Below the pieces are notes generated by a model that did not search any database, was not told the DNA's origin, and worked only from the letters and a program-made list of their open reading frames with translations. Shown one piece after another: positions 49,601 through 59,850 of a stretch of DNA of 64,000 nt (position 1 is its first letter; every line of letters begins with the position of its first letter). The DNA comes from Vanilla planifolia (taxonomy: Eukaryota; Streptophyta; Magnoliopsida; Asparagales; Orchidaceae): assembly GCA_023846275.1 (NCBI GenBank), contig CM043872.1:27332670-27396669 (forward strand). Reading direction: 5' to 3'. Position numbers and translations under genes: made by a program.

Positions 49601-51981
49601 TTTTCCTAAGTACTTATTTTATATCTTAGCTCTCCAAAAAGTAATGCATGGTTTTGGAGTCATCCACTGAAGTTGAATATTTTTCTATAATAATGTTATT
49701 AAACTCATATCTTTATATGATTAATTTGAAAATAATAAATCATTATATTTATGATATAATATTTTTCTTTTAAATACTTTTAGATCACGTCTTAAGTTTA
49801 CTTGATGAAAACCAAATTTACCCAAACATAAAAAATTGAGTAAATTTGGCAATGCAATCAGGATGACATACAACCAACGAGTGCATTTTGTGGAGTCAAT
49901 TTTATTTGGGTTTGATTATGAGCCTATGAAAATAATTTTGAAATACTAGGAACACATAGATGATATCAAGAATGTGAAAAAATGTTTGAAATATTAAGTC
50001 TTTGTTGGACGACTGTCGAACCATCCGATGAACAATCCAATGCTATCGGATCATCCTATAGTTGGTTTGGACCATTAGGTTTTAATAAGAACATCCCATC
50101 AAAATTTTGAACTGGTCAAACTATGCATCGCACTAGGCATTGGACCATCCTGCATGCTTCCAAGATTCTAACAATGGTCACTAGCTTTAATGAAAACTTT
50201 GAATAGTTTTCAATTCTTTGGCCCAAACAATCATATAAAAGTTGGATATGTACCTTGCTAAAGTTAGACTATAAAATAACTTATTAAACATGAATTATAA
50301 ACTTTTTCTACTTGAATATCGTTGCAATTTCAATTGCTAAACACCAACACAAAAGCTAGGTTGAAGTTAGGAAATAATTATTATTCATCAACTCACAACC
50401 TTTAAGAAAGCTTTTTTATTAAGATAAAGTGGTAAAATGATTTTTAACCTAATTTGCATCAATTTAGTAGCCTCTCAAATTATTTAATTAGTTATAAGCA
50501 TTTATATTTTGAGTTTTATTCTTATTTGTGTACCCTTATGAGTTCTTTTATTTGATTATTGGTATTATTTTTGTTTGGTCTTTTGGCTAGAATTTGTAAG
50601 ATCTTTTGGCCCGATGTTGTAAGCACTTTACAAACAATAAATTGAAAGACCTTTTGGTTAAACGATTATAAAGTCTTTTGGCCTTAACATTATAGGCCAA
50701 ACTTTCATGGTTGGGGGTCAATATAGATTTGAAGTTTAGGATCAAACCACCTAAATATGTTGATGCATTTATTTTACCATATCCCTTATACAACAAGTTT
50801 TTAAAACTAAACGAAAGTTTTGAAGAACAATTTTAAAATAATAATATAAGTCTTTCACTAAATTTATACTCTCGATTTATTGATTTTGCAAAAAATTATA
50901 ATTTATTGGTCCTCTTGTGTGAATATCTTAGCACTCTATTTCTAACAAATGCACCTCAAAATTAACATGGATAAAATAACTTTTTGTTGAAATCCACCTT
51001 TTTTGCATATGATTCCAATCTATGATGTAGTAACATTGGCACAACCGCCCTGACTGTCTAATCAGGTTTTTCATGCACTTAGTGACCATGCATAGATTGA
51101 CTATCAATTTTTTAGCAACCAACTTGCAAGCCACTTCTACAAAAATTTATTTCTTCAACAAATTAATCACAAACATATTTACTAAGTTACTCTCCAAAGT
51201 ACAATTTAAATTGCTTTGTTCTAAACTTCATGTCATTCAGATGGAGATCAGTTTGTGGAAAGCATTAAGCACTAGACATCAATAACTAATCACATGCAAT
51301 TAGTTATAGAATATTATTGAGGAAGCTTCTAAGGTGTTTCCTATGTAGCAAACAATGTATTATATAATACATATAAATAGATAAATAGAAAGATAGATAG
51401 CTGAGAGACTTTGCAAATATTCTATAGCTGCTTTTCATACATAATTAAAAGATTACGCATTAGGGAAATAATACATGCAACTGCTCAAAATAACAATCAG
51501 TAGTAAATTATAATTAAAAAAAATTAAGAACATACCTATTAGCATGTCTGGTTTTGGAGAAAAGAGCAACAGAGTAGCCTTCAGTTTGACACCAAAATAA
51601 GGAACCAAACCTGGAAGAATTCTAGCTTTTTTATCGGGGAGATGCACTTCGAAAGCTAACAGCACTCCATCGAAAACTTCATTATAACTATGAACGAAAT
51701 CCACCGACATAGTGTCAAGCCAGTAAAAAGGAAGAAAATGGTTATAATTAAAAGAACTACGACAAGTGCCTTGGCCTCGTAATTTAAGGTAACTAAAAAA
51801 CGAAATGATATTTTAACTTTAAAAAAAAAATTGACGGAAGATCCGAAGAAACAGGATTCCGGTGAACTAACGTGAAGAGCAGAGAGCTAAGCTGGTCAAG
51901 GATAGCACGCCGGATTTGTTTGCTCATAGAAGGGTGAATGTATACAGTCAATTTCGCATCAGAGACAGTCAATCCCTCCAT
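40666..51981 (-). CDS. RPA43: RNA polymerase I subunit RPA43-like protein
   Basis: RPA43 forms the Pol I stalk with RPA14 (in yeast) and contacts the initiation factor RRN3; it works in the nucleolus on rDNA. Six exons on the minus strand, 51981-51872, 51687-51536, 43832-43723, 43642-43557, 41021-40914 and 40804-40666, join in phase to 234 residues with all GT-AG introns. Residues about 1-85 form the RPB7-N-like part (LTVSDAKLTVYIHPSM, FDGVLLAFEVHL, ILPGLVPYFGVKLKATLL, LLFSPKP). The OB-fold part follows: GKVVKLGKDSVHATVLGF, AAILLGDIREEFKY, IKVGSIIRFVF, DEETLHISGSLLPPHTGC. The tail is lysine-rich. It closely resembles the plant family typified by Arabidopsis At1g75670. The start MEGLTVSDAKL matches the family start. 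Intron 2 is 7.7 kb and houses a copia relic. Confidence 0.92.
42562..43062. repeat. Three-copy minisatellite, unit about 160-173 bp, in RPA43 intron 4
   Basis: Copies at about 42562-42734, 42735-42892 and 42893-43062 each contain TTAGCAGATTA.GTA..TGATATT, then GAACATAAT-like AAAG, AATATTTGAAAAAA and AAAGGCA..ACATAAC. They are diverged by substitutions and short gaps. Confidence 0.88.
45564..45892. repeat. Tandem duplication, period about 183 bp, in RPA43 intron 2
   Basis: CGTCTACATA.TTAAC and AAATATTGCTAATAAGTTG, then GAGAGGTGCAA / GTGAGGTGCAA, occur in the same order in both copies (about 45564-45744 and 45749-45892). The pair abuts the copia element's 5' LTR. Confidence 0.82.
45938..46040 (+). 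repeat. 5' LTR segment of the copia relic
   Basis: Starts TGACTAATCCCATGCAATTA and aligns for about 100 bp with the 3' copy at 51283; the full LTR probably extends further toward 46200. Confidence 0.7.
46311..46925 (+). pseudogene. copia gag remnant
   Basis: The phrase IKLNTTNYLLWKTKILPLF followed by a glycine-containing loop and FGISTAREAWLTLENVYS is the signature of the copia gag (UBN2-like) domain, which forms the particle shell. The frame is open to a stop at 46711-46713, then continues as KLHRLRKGDSPVKTYLQK in another register before breaking again. The start near 46311 (ATGGAAAACTCC) is inferred. Confidence 0.85.
47640..48180 (+). pseudogene. copia integrase remnant
   Basis: Several frames together resemble the integrase core of copia elements. 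The clearest stretch is 47925-48150 with DHAFEADTYLINQLSS, a phrase conserved near the end of the core, followed by the SPDYILLLKSF and LCFPYL motif of the domain behind it. Stops and frameshifts interrupt it throughout. Confidence 0.8.
48560..49684 (+). pseudogene. copia reverse transcriptase and RNase H (first part) remnant
   Basis: CIYVDDIILKSNSS at about 49063-49104 is the catalytic YVDD box of the copia reverse transcriptase. Downstream 49267-49629 is open and includes CPNIAFIVNIFCQFIPSPT and ILYYLNDASNYGLILKKS, the standard connection before RNase H. SSTEVEYFS at about 49658-49684 carries the RNase H catalytic glutamate, after which the frame is lost at the inserted DNA. Confidence 0.87.
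49685..50955. mobile_element. About 1.3 kb of foreign DNA inserted in the copia RNase H
   Basis: The copia frame stops making sense just after STEVEYFS and resumes near 50957, leaving about 1270 bp with no copia resemblance. It contains phrases such as CTTTTGGCC repeated near 50579, 50601 and 50690, and no coding. Its class is unknown; a clear target-site duplication was not found. Confidence 0.55.
50956..51282 (+). pseudogene. copia RNase H, last part
   Basis: After the insertion, remnants of the conserved RNase H end are readable: SNQVFHALSDHA at about 51060-51095, the ITNIFTKLLSKVQFKLLCSK block at about 51148-51210, and the end just before the 3' LTR. Frames change at least twice. Confidence 0.8.
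51283..51385 (+). repeat. 3' LTR segment of the copia relic
   Basis: Starts TAACTAATCACATGCAATTA directly after the end of the RNase H coding remnant and parallels the 5' copy; the TG start is mutated to TA. A short GATA-type microsatellite follows at about 51373-51400. Confidence 0.7.
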
Positions 51982-53644
51982 GGCGCCTATGTATGAACTG
52001 GTGGGAGAGGATGAAGATTAGATTCCTAGTCTCCGTACCGTAGCCGTCGCCTCCGCCGGAGCAATTCAAAGTCGACCGCAGTGGAATTTCGCGGGCTAGG
52101 GCAAACGGCTTGCGTTGGGACAGAACGGCAGCTGAGACGGACCCTGGAATGATCGACCGCAACCCAACCCTTCAATAGGTAGTTGGTACCTGACCCATTA
52201 ACCTAAATTGATTAATGCACCTGTGGAACTCGACAGTTAGTTTCCAAGAATTTTATTCTATTAATGTGAAGAGCGGATTTGATTAATATTATGGTTCATT
52301 TCGGTGACACGACATAATATTAGCTAATATGCAAATGGTATTAAATATTATTATCTTATTCATTATGTTCTATTTTATTATCATTGGATTAAAAATACTA
52401 TTTTATTTCCCAAATTTTAACAAAAAATTTTTAACATTATGATTATGAACTAGATTCAAGTCATTCTTATTCATTTGATCTATATAAAAGCATTGTTAAA
52501 ATAACACGTCAATATATAAAACTTAATCATATATTAACATTAGTAAATAAAATATCTATCTCATAAATCATCTTCAATGATACTTTTCAGCATTAGGGAA
52601 CAAGCTTTACTTGCTTATTCAAAGAAGGGGAAGTGCACCTCATATTTGATTTTTAAGATTATTTGATATAATTTATTATGGTTAGAGTACAACAAAATTA
52701 AAACAAACTAAAAAGTATTATTAAAATAAATTCTAGAATGCAAAAGTATTTACTAAATTATAGTTGATGTGGGTCTTAGTAAAATAAAAATAATGTATAA
52801 AGATAGTATTGTTATTATTAAAAGAGAAAATACAAATATGTTACTTATAAAAGAAAAGATATAGAAAATAAAGTTTTTAATTTTCTTAATATAAACTAAG
52901 TAATAAGCAACTTGTGTTCACTCTCAGAATCATGGCATTCTTACTGCGAGCAACCTTAACCTTGAATACACGATTCATAATCTAATCTTACTATATTAAA
53001 ATACTAGTCTCACTTATTCTCTTTAAATTAGTCAAAATAGTTCTTATATTTAACATACTAGTATTTAAGATCATAATTATATATATAATAAAATATATTT
53101 TTTTGTAATATGAGATTATTTATCTTTATACAATTCTATTTATAAGCCTACCTAGAATAACTTATTATCTTATGATTCATTTAATAAAATATCACATTAT
53201 AATCATTCTCCACACTCTTGCAATCCTTAGTAGTATAAGCTCATGAGTTTTCGATTTGTTCTTTCTCTATCATACTATTTTGAGATGTTTTCTCTATTTG
53301 ATTATCCATATCAATCAAAACATTTATTTACAAAAAAATTTTAAAACCATAATCTTATATTTATAACGTAGAATGTTTTTTTTTCCTTTTTTAATATTAC
53401 ATAATTGATTTTTATACTCTTTGTTCAAAAAGTCTACTGAGAGTTACTTCTTTTTCAATGATTTTATCAATGGATTGTTGCCTAATCATTATTTCTTACC
53501 TTTATTAATCTTACATATTTTTGGAATATTTTTTTAAGATTGTCACGTTCTCACTTACATATAATAAAAACAAGTTTTGGGCTGATAAAACTAAGAGAGA
53601 AAGATAGAAATGATAGATAAAACAAAAACAAGTGACCTAGTTTT
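51982..53644. other. RPA43 5' flank and AT-rich intergenic DNA
   Basis: The first 180 bp upstream of the RPA43 start are GC-rich and probably leader and promoter. From about 52200 to 53644 the DNA is AT-rich with no gene or recognised repeat. Confidence 0.7.
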
Positions 53645-53720
53645 AATTTTTTTTTTAAGTGGATATAATATATATTATATCAAAATGGCCCCAGTCATAC
53701 ATGAATTACAAAAAGGATCC

Positions 53721-56700
53721 TCAAGAAGGATCGAATGTGAAATCAGACAACATAAGCTTGAGCAGGGGCTTAAGGATAGGATCCCCAGAGGCCCAGGTGA
53801 ACTCCTTAAGGCAAACAGCCCGTGCAGCCCAATCTACAGGCGCATTCCCGTCTCTAAGGATGTGGGTGAACTGGACTGCCTCAAGACCCCTTGCAAACTG
53901 AACAACCGCAGCATGACTGCCCACTATAAGAGGGTGGGAAATCATCTCACGCACCATCCTGAAGCGCCAGCATCAAGTCGGTTTGGAATTCCACGGCACG
54001 GTGCAAGGGAAGGGATTCCCTTATCATATCAAACGCCATAAGCAAAGCCTGGGTCTCCATCATGTCCATCGCCTGGGAGAGCATCCTCTTGCCAACAGCC
54101 AGGAGGGGTTTGCCCATGCAATCCCTCACAATCATGCCCAGCCCGATAATAGAGTCACCAACCGCAGCATCACAATTCACTTTAATCCATCCTGTTAGGG
54201 GGGGAAGCCAACCATGCGCTACAAGCAAGTCCAAAGAATTGCCAAGATTCCCGCTGGACAGGGAGGAGAGAGATATTTGTCGGTTGAGAACAAATTGTAC
54301 CTCGATCTTAATAGTCCGGATGATTGAGCACGACAAGGGTACCAGGTTGTTGTGTCTGGCGACGTTCCTCATAGACCAAATATAGTACATCGTAGTGGCG
54401 AGAATGGCCGCATGCGACTGCCCATCACCACGACACGCACATGGCGAGCCAACGAACCGGAGGATGCGATCGATGAACAATAGACCAACCCCCGTGGACT
54501 GGCCCAACCCGGTCAGCGCCGCACGAGCCGTGCGGTTAGCCCAAAGATCTTGGGCAGCAGACAATCCCAGCTGCATGGTCTCCTCCTCCATGCAGTACTG
54601 CTGGCAGACAATGCTCGAGTAAAGCTGACCGCAATTAGCCTGGGTCTTCTCGGTATGAGTCTGGTGCAGGACGTCCTGAGTGGACCACAGGGCTCTCGGG
54701 AGATGCATGATGCGGTCAATAAGCTCCCCACTCGCCCACGAACGAATAACCTCCATGTTCTAATTCCCGACAGGCTGAATGCAATCAGCGACGCTGACCG
54801 GCCATTGGGAATCCATATTGATGAAGGTTGGCCCGCAGCTCAGAGGAAGAACGCCAAGCCAATTGTCCTCCAAGAACCTCACCGACCGCCCGACACCGAT
54901 GCCCCAGACAAAGAGGGAGATAGCCTCTGGCATCGCCCCCATCACCATTTTGCACACCGGGGAAGCATTGCGATGGGCCTTCATGAGCGGGTCATCCATG
55001 GAGTATTTCCTCTACATCATGTCAACCCAAAGGCTGGGTTCCCGGTTGAGGATGCGTTTGCAGCCCTCCATATGGAGCACCCCTTGCCAAACACAGAGAT
55101 CACGGAGGCCAAGCCTGCCCGCAGCTTTTGGCAACGTGATGAGATCCCAGGCCGCGTAATGCATGGCCTTCGTGCAATTGGTCCCTCCCCATAGAAACTT
55201 CCTGATAAGTTTCTCCATGTCATCAATAATCCCCGCTGGCACCGCACAGTGTCTCAGCACGTGGCAGGGGATGGCGCTGAGGACCGAAGAGGCCAAGACG
55301 GCCCTGCCCTCCAGCGATAGAGGTTGAACCCTCCAATTGATCATCATGGCGTCCAACCTCTGAACTAGGAAGCTAAGATCAGCCTTGGAGAAGCGCTTCG
55401 CAGCGATGGGGATCCCCAGGTATGTAAACGTTCGGCCATGCTCCATGCGGAGCTTCCTGAGGATCAGGCTGGACTTTTTCCTACTGAATTTAGAGCTGAA
55501 GAAGACCCTGGACTTCGCGAGATTGACTAGGAGCCCAGCGGCATCCCCAAAAGCCAGCATAATGCTCCGGATGGTGCACGCAGTGATGCGGGTGGCGGGA
55601 GCAAAAAAGAGGACGTCATCGACAAATAGGAGATGCGAGACATAAGGCGCATGCTGCCCCGGCCTGAACCCCAATAGTTGCTGGGATTCATAATTCCTCA
55701 CCAAGCACGAGAGATACTCAGTGGCCAGGACATAGAGATAGGGCGAAAGTGGGCAGCCCTGCCGGAGGCCCCGCTGAGCAACCACCCACGGGAGGGGAGC
55801 GTCGTTGATGCGGACACAAAACCTCGGGCTGCTGATGCAAGCTGCAATCCAATCGCGCCAAATGGTGGGGAAGCCCATAGCCAACATCATCTCGAGAAGG
55901 AACTCCCAGCGAACGCGGTCATAAGCCTATTCCATGTCAAGCTTCATGGCCATGAGACTCGACACAGCAGTGCAGGTTCGCATCTTCGTGGTCATCTCCT
56001 ACACAATGTTAATGTTGTCGGATATGCTACGTCAGGGGATGAACGCAGCCTGCTCACGAGAAATAAGGTCTGGCATTAATGGCTTCAACCTCCCGACGAG
56101 AACCCGTGCCACCACCTTATAGAGGGTGTTGCAGAGGCTGATTGGCCTATAGTGCTCCAGCCTACACGCCCCTGCTTCTTTGGAATAAGAATGATGAGGG
56201 TATCCTTCCAACCATTCAGAAGCTTGCGCTTCTCAAAGAATGCCAGCACTGCTTTGATAACGTCATCGCGCGCGATGGCTCAATGGCCATGCAGGAATTC
56301 CACAGTAATCCCGTCGCTACCCGGAGCCCTATTCCTCTTAATTCCTCGCAGTGCCACGTTAACTTCCTCCTTAGTAACCCTGCCCCAAGCAAGGAAGCCG
56401 CTTCAGCATCCACAACGGCATGAGGCGAAGTAATTTGCGGCATGTTCTCAGGATCACCACTCCTCCATTTGCGATCAAAGAAGTCCAATAAAACCCGCCT
56501 AATGCTGTCCTAGGAGTTCGCCACCCTATCATCATCACCCCGGAGCATGGTAATGCGGTTCATCCGGGCCCAAGACGTAGGCATGTTGTGAAAAAACCTC
56601 GTGTTGCCGTCCCCAACCTGTTCCCAGTGAACTTTGGCGCGCTGCCACCACCACTGCTCCTCGTGAGCACAACCACGGTAGAAGGCGGTGATCAAGTCCC

Positions 56701-57688
56701 CAAGGCGCACGTGGTCCTCCTCAGAGAGTCCCTCCCTTGATTCTCTGGCCTGCAGCTCATCAATATCACGCGCCAGCTCCTGATTCCGGTTGACCAGGCT
56801 CCCCACCTCCTTTCGGCTCCATTTGCGCAGCGCCAGCAGCGAACGCTTAAACTTCGTCGAGACAATCTCCATAGGGTTTCCCTTCGCCCGCCTGCGCCAA
56901 GCCTGATGCACCACATGAAAGGACTATGGGTAGTGGATCCATACACTTTCGAATAAAAGCCTGCTGGATTTCGACCACGGGTTGCTACCACCCAAATTGA
57001 GCAGCAGCGGGCAATAGTCCGAGCCGAGACGGCAAAGATGATGCACAGAGCTCTTAGGGAATGCACTCAGACCAGCAGGATTCAATAGAACACGATCAAG
57101 CCGCTCCAGGATACGCGCACCTCCCTTCTTCCTGTTGCACCATGTGAAACGGTTGCCGGAGAAACCCAGGTCAGTGAGCTGAAGATCTTGCATGAATTCA
57201 GCAAAATTCTACTGTTCTCTACCGTAAATGAATTGGCGCCCACCACGTTTCTCCTCCTGGGCCATGATCAAATTGAAGTCCCCTACAACCATGAGGGGGG
57301 AGTTATCGCAATGAGAGATTCGGATGGCGTCCCAGATCTCCTATCGTTTATGATGATCTCTTGGTCCATACACAAAAAAGCAATCAAGAATGCAATCCTG
57401 CTGAGGGATGATCGAGCATGCCACCATATGAGCCGAAGCCGCCATGATCGAAAGCTTAATCCCCTTCTTCCACAGCAAGATGATGCCAGCTGACATACCC
57501 AAGGAGGGTTGGGCCGCAAATTCCCAATCCTTCCCTAAGATCCAATTGGCGTCACGCCAGGAGAATATCTGCGCCTTCGTTTCCATGAGCACCACAACCT
57601 CCACATTCCACTCGCATGCCAGGCGTTGCAGATAGCTCCTCGATTTACCTTTCTTAGCTTCTCTAATATTCCAGATAATTATTCACAT
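53721..57688 (-). pseudogene. LINE ORF2 (endonuclease, reverse transcriptase, RNase H)
   Basis: ORF2 nicks DNA and copies the LINE RNA there. The presumed start ATG at 57688 is followed at once by a TGA stop. The endonuclease shows IIWNIREA, VLMETKA, VVGDFN, RLDRVL and GSDYCPLLL; the usual SDH is SDY here. A frameshifted zone lies around 56220-56050. The reverse transcriptase (about 56050-55000) has YDRVRWEFL, QRGLRQGCPLSPYLYVLA and LLFVDDVLFF (VDD codons at 55623-55615). RNase H follows at about 54240-53720 with WIKVNCDAAV, METQALLMAFD and FTHILRDGNAPVDWAARAV, the last in a shifted frame. Stops include 55929-55927. Confidence 0.9.
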
Positions 57689-57699
57689 TTTGGTGTTGA

Positions 57700-59465
57700 C
57701 AGAGGTTACTTACCATGCACCCATGTATTGACAGAAGATCGGCCCCCGTCATCAGCCAGCTTAAGGCCGCTGCGCCCCACAAAGCGCAGCCAACAAAGGC
57801 TTCCGAGTTAAGTATCAACCCCATCAGGGTTGGAGACATTATCACCCGCAAGCTCCACCTGCGTCAAGGGTGAGTTCGCATTGCTCCCATCTGCATGTGC
57901 CACATGGCCCGAATGCATCATCGTCGGAGGGTTGCTCTTCTGGTAATTCTACTCTCTAGACTGAGGAGCCACCTTACTCTGCTTCTGCCACGATCCCTGG
58001 ACAGACTTTTAGTTCCTCGATATGTGCTAGCCCTATCGCACCCATGAGGTCTTTGGCTGGCATCTTTATTAGGAGGCAATTTGGTCATTCCAACAGGGCC
58101 TTTGCGGCTAAATTTCCTGCGCTGCATAATCATCCATGGCCCCAACCCGTTATCTTCTCCATGTGTGACTTTTGCCTGTTCATCCAGCTTGCACGGCTCG
58201 TAGGTACCCTCCGACTCCTCAGGATTGTCTCTGCCAAGAGCCTTCTCCATCTCCCTCGAATGCTTCTCCCACCCCACAACTGTGATCGGGGGACCGCCAG
58301 GGCTGACAAGCCCTGCCTCGACAAGCTTACAGTGGCTCTCCAGATGTCCAACATGGTCGTAGGCGAAGCAGATGCCCCTCGTACTCAAAGCTTTGATAGA
58401 CCCTCCCGAAATCTCCATTAAGCCAAATACCTTGCTTGAGTGGCTTCGAGAGATCCACACGAATGTAGACACGTGCGTAGAAGGAACGCTCCAAGCTGAC
58501 AGTCTAGCCATCCAGAAGGAAGGGTTCACCAATGGCCTTGGCGATGCATAGAATGTTATCTACGTCCCAATATATAAGTGGCAGGCCCAGGAACCGTACC
58601 CAGACCAGAGCGCACATCACAGAGGCGGAATTAGGGCTAAACTCAGGCTTCCAAGTATCGAGCCCCATGGCTTGGCCGACGATCTGCCAAGGCCCGCCAA
58701 GCCAGACGTCGTTCCAATCATTGATGGACTCAAAGTGCAAACAAAAGCAACTGGCGGATAAATCGAAGATCTTGAAGTTCTTGTAGTGGCCTCATCGCTT
58801 AAGCAGTACTCGCGCAATGACAGGGAAAGGGAGAGTATTCCAGTAGATACGGCCAACTAGATTGAATTTATGGTATTCGATGGGTCGTTGGCATGCATCC
58901 AAAGACATAAGAACGTCACCTCCCTCCACGTAGTCGGGGATTTTCGCCACGCTCTCTTTGATATTGATGTTCTCCGGCCGCACATGCGAGGTCACAATGT
59001 TGCTGTAACTGACAGATTTATTTGCAGTTAAGGCATCCCTGAAGCTCACCTTGTTTGTTGCAGTTACGCGATTCTCCGCCTCCGTAAGTTTAGGGTTCCC
59101 AGCGCTAGGCTTGAACCCAACGGCCGCCTCCCCCATATACTTCGACTCCAGTGGCACCTGCAAGATCTTGCTCACAGAGCCACCCTCTTGAACTTCCATA
59201 ACAGCGATACTCTGATCCCGAGGGCTGGACATAATCCCAGAGGGGGCACGCACCATCGATGGCCCTGAAGAATCACCCCCTCCTGCGCAGCAAGTGTGCC
59301 CAAGATCATCTCCCCCTCGACATCGGAGCCTTGGGAGTTATGCAACAATCCACCAACAGCCAACAAGCCTCCCTCAGACATTGAGGAGGACCCCTCCCGC
59401 ATGGGAGAGATGCTCTCAGAGGTCCGAGTTCTTCTGCTGCTCCTCCTGGACTTGCTTCTCGCCAT
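57700..59465 (-). pseudogene. LINE ORF1 (DUF4283 / zinc-knuckle nucleic-acid-binding protein)
   Basis: The product coats LINE RNA. From MARSKSRRSSRRTRTSES at 59465 a basic N-terminus runs to a frameshift near 59250. SFRDALTANKSVSYSNIV and the DUF4283 core follow: EYHKFNLVGRIYW, then FKIFDLSASCFCLHFES, WLGGPWQIVGQA and VRFLGLPLIYWD. DLSKPLKQGIWLNGDFGRV and a degenerate zinc knuckle (CFAYDHVGHLESHC, about 58380-58335) lie beyond another frameshift. In-frame stops occur at 58792 and 58504. Confidence 0.85.
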
Positions 59466-59850
59466 TTCCGCTTTGCTAGGGCTGCAGGTGACGAGGCCAC
59501 GAGCTTGAGAGTGATGCGGTGTGGTGTTCGAACACCCCCGCGTAAACTGGGTTTGGTTCAAATTCAAATTCCCAGACCCACCCACAGGCAAAACGCAACG
59601 GTCGCAGCTCACACGTGGTCAACACCCGTGCGACAGTTGGTCGGCGGACTTTGACTGCTCCACCAACAGCCTTACCTTGCTGGGTCAGCGATGAGGGCCC
59701 ACCACGCCGGTCGCTGGGCAAGGAGCCCCACCCGTGCGCGCCAGACGGGAGTGCCCAAGCTTCCGTCCGATGCAGAACACCGTCGCTGCCCTGCCCTGCC
59801 GATGGCCAGCAACACACCTTCGCTCCCTCCCGCTCCTTTCAAGTTTATAT
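59466..59850 (-). other. LINE 5' untranslated region
   Basis: GC-rich stretch before ORF1. Open on the minus strand for 113 codons at 59817-59476 but without resemblance to a known protein; ends abruptly at AT-rich DNA near 59850. Confidence 0.55.

Larger units (their letters stand above)
45938..51400 (+). mobile_element. Decayed Ty1/copia LTR retrotransposon inside RPA43 intron 2, antisense to the gene
   Basis: The order gag, integrase, reverse transcriptase, RNase H on the plus strand is that of the copia superfamily. A diverged LTR pair flanks it. Many stops and frame changes break every domain, and about 1.3 kb of unrelated DNA splits the RNase H. The far ends of the LTRs and the target duplication could not be fixed, so 51400 is approximate. 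Confidence 0.88.
53645..59850 (-). mobile_element. L1-type LINE, nearly full length, decayed
   Basis: Reading the minus strand: a GC-rich 5' region (59850-59466), ORF1 (59465 to about 57700), ORF2 with endonuclease, reverse transcriptase and plant-type RNase H (57688-53721), a short 3' part and an A-run (seen as T at 53645-53656). The GC-rich composition contrasts sharply with both flanks. Stops and several frameshifts make it inactive. The 5' edge is judged from the composition change; a target duplication was not established. Confidence 0.92.

Noticed and set aside
54550..55194. 214-codon plus-strand frame across the LINE
   Set aside because: Antisense of the reverse transcriptase region; GC-rich DNA leaves long chance frames. 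The minus strand carries the recognisable motifs.
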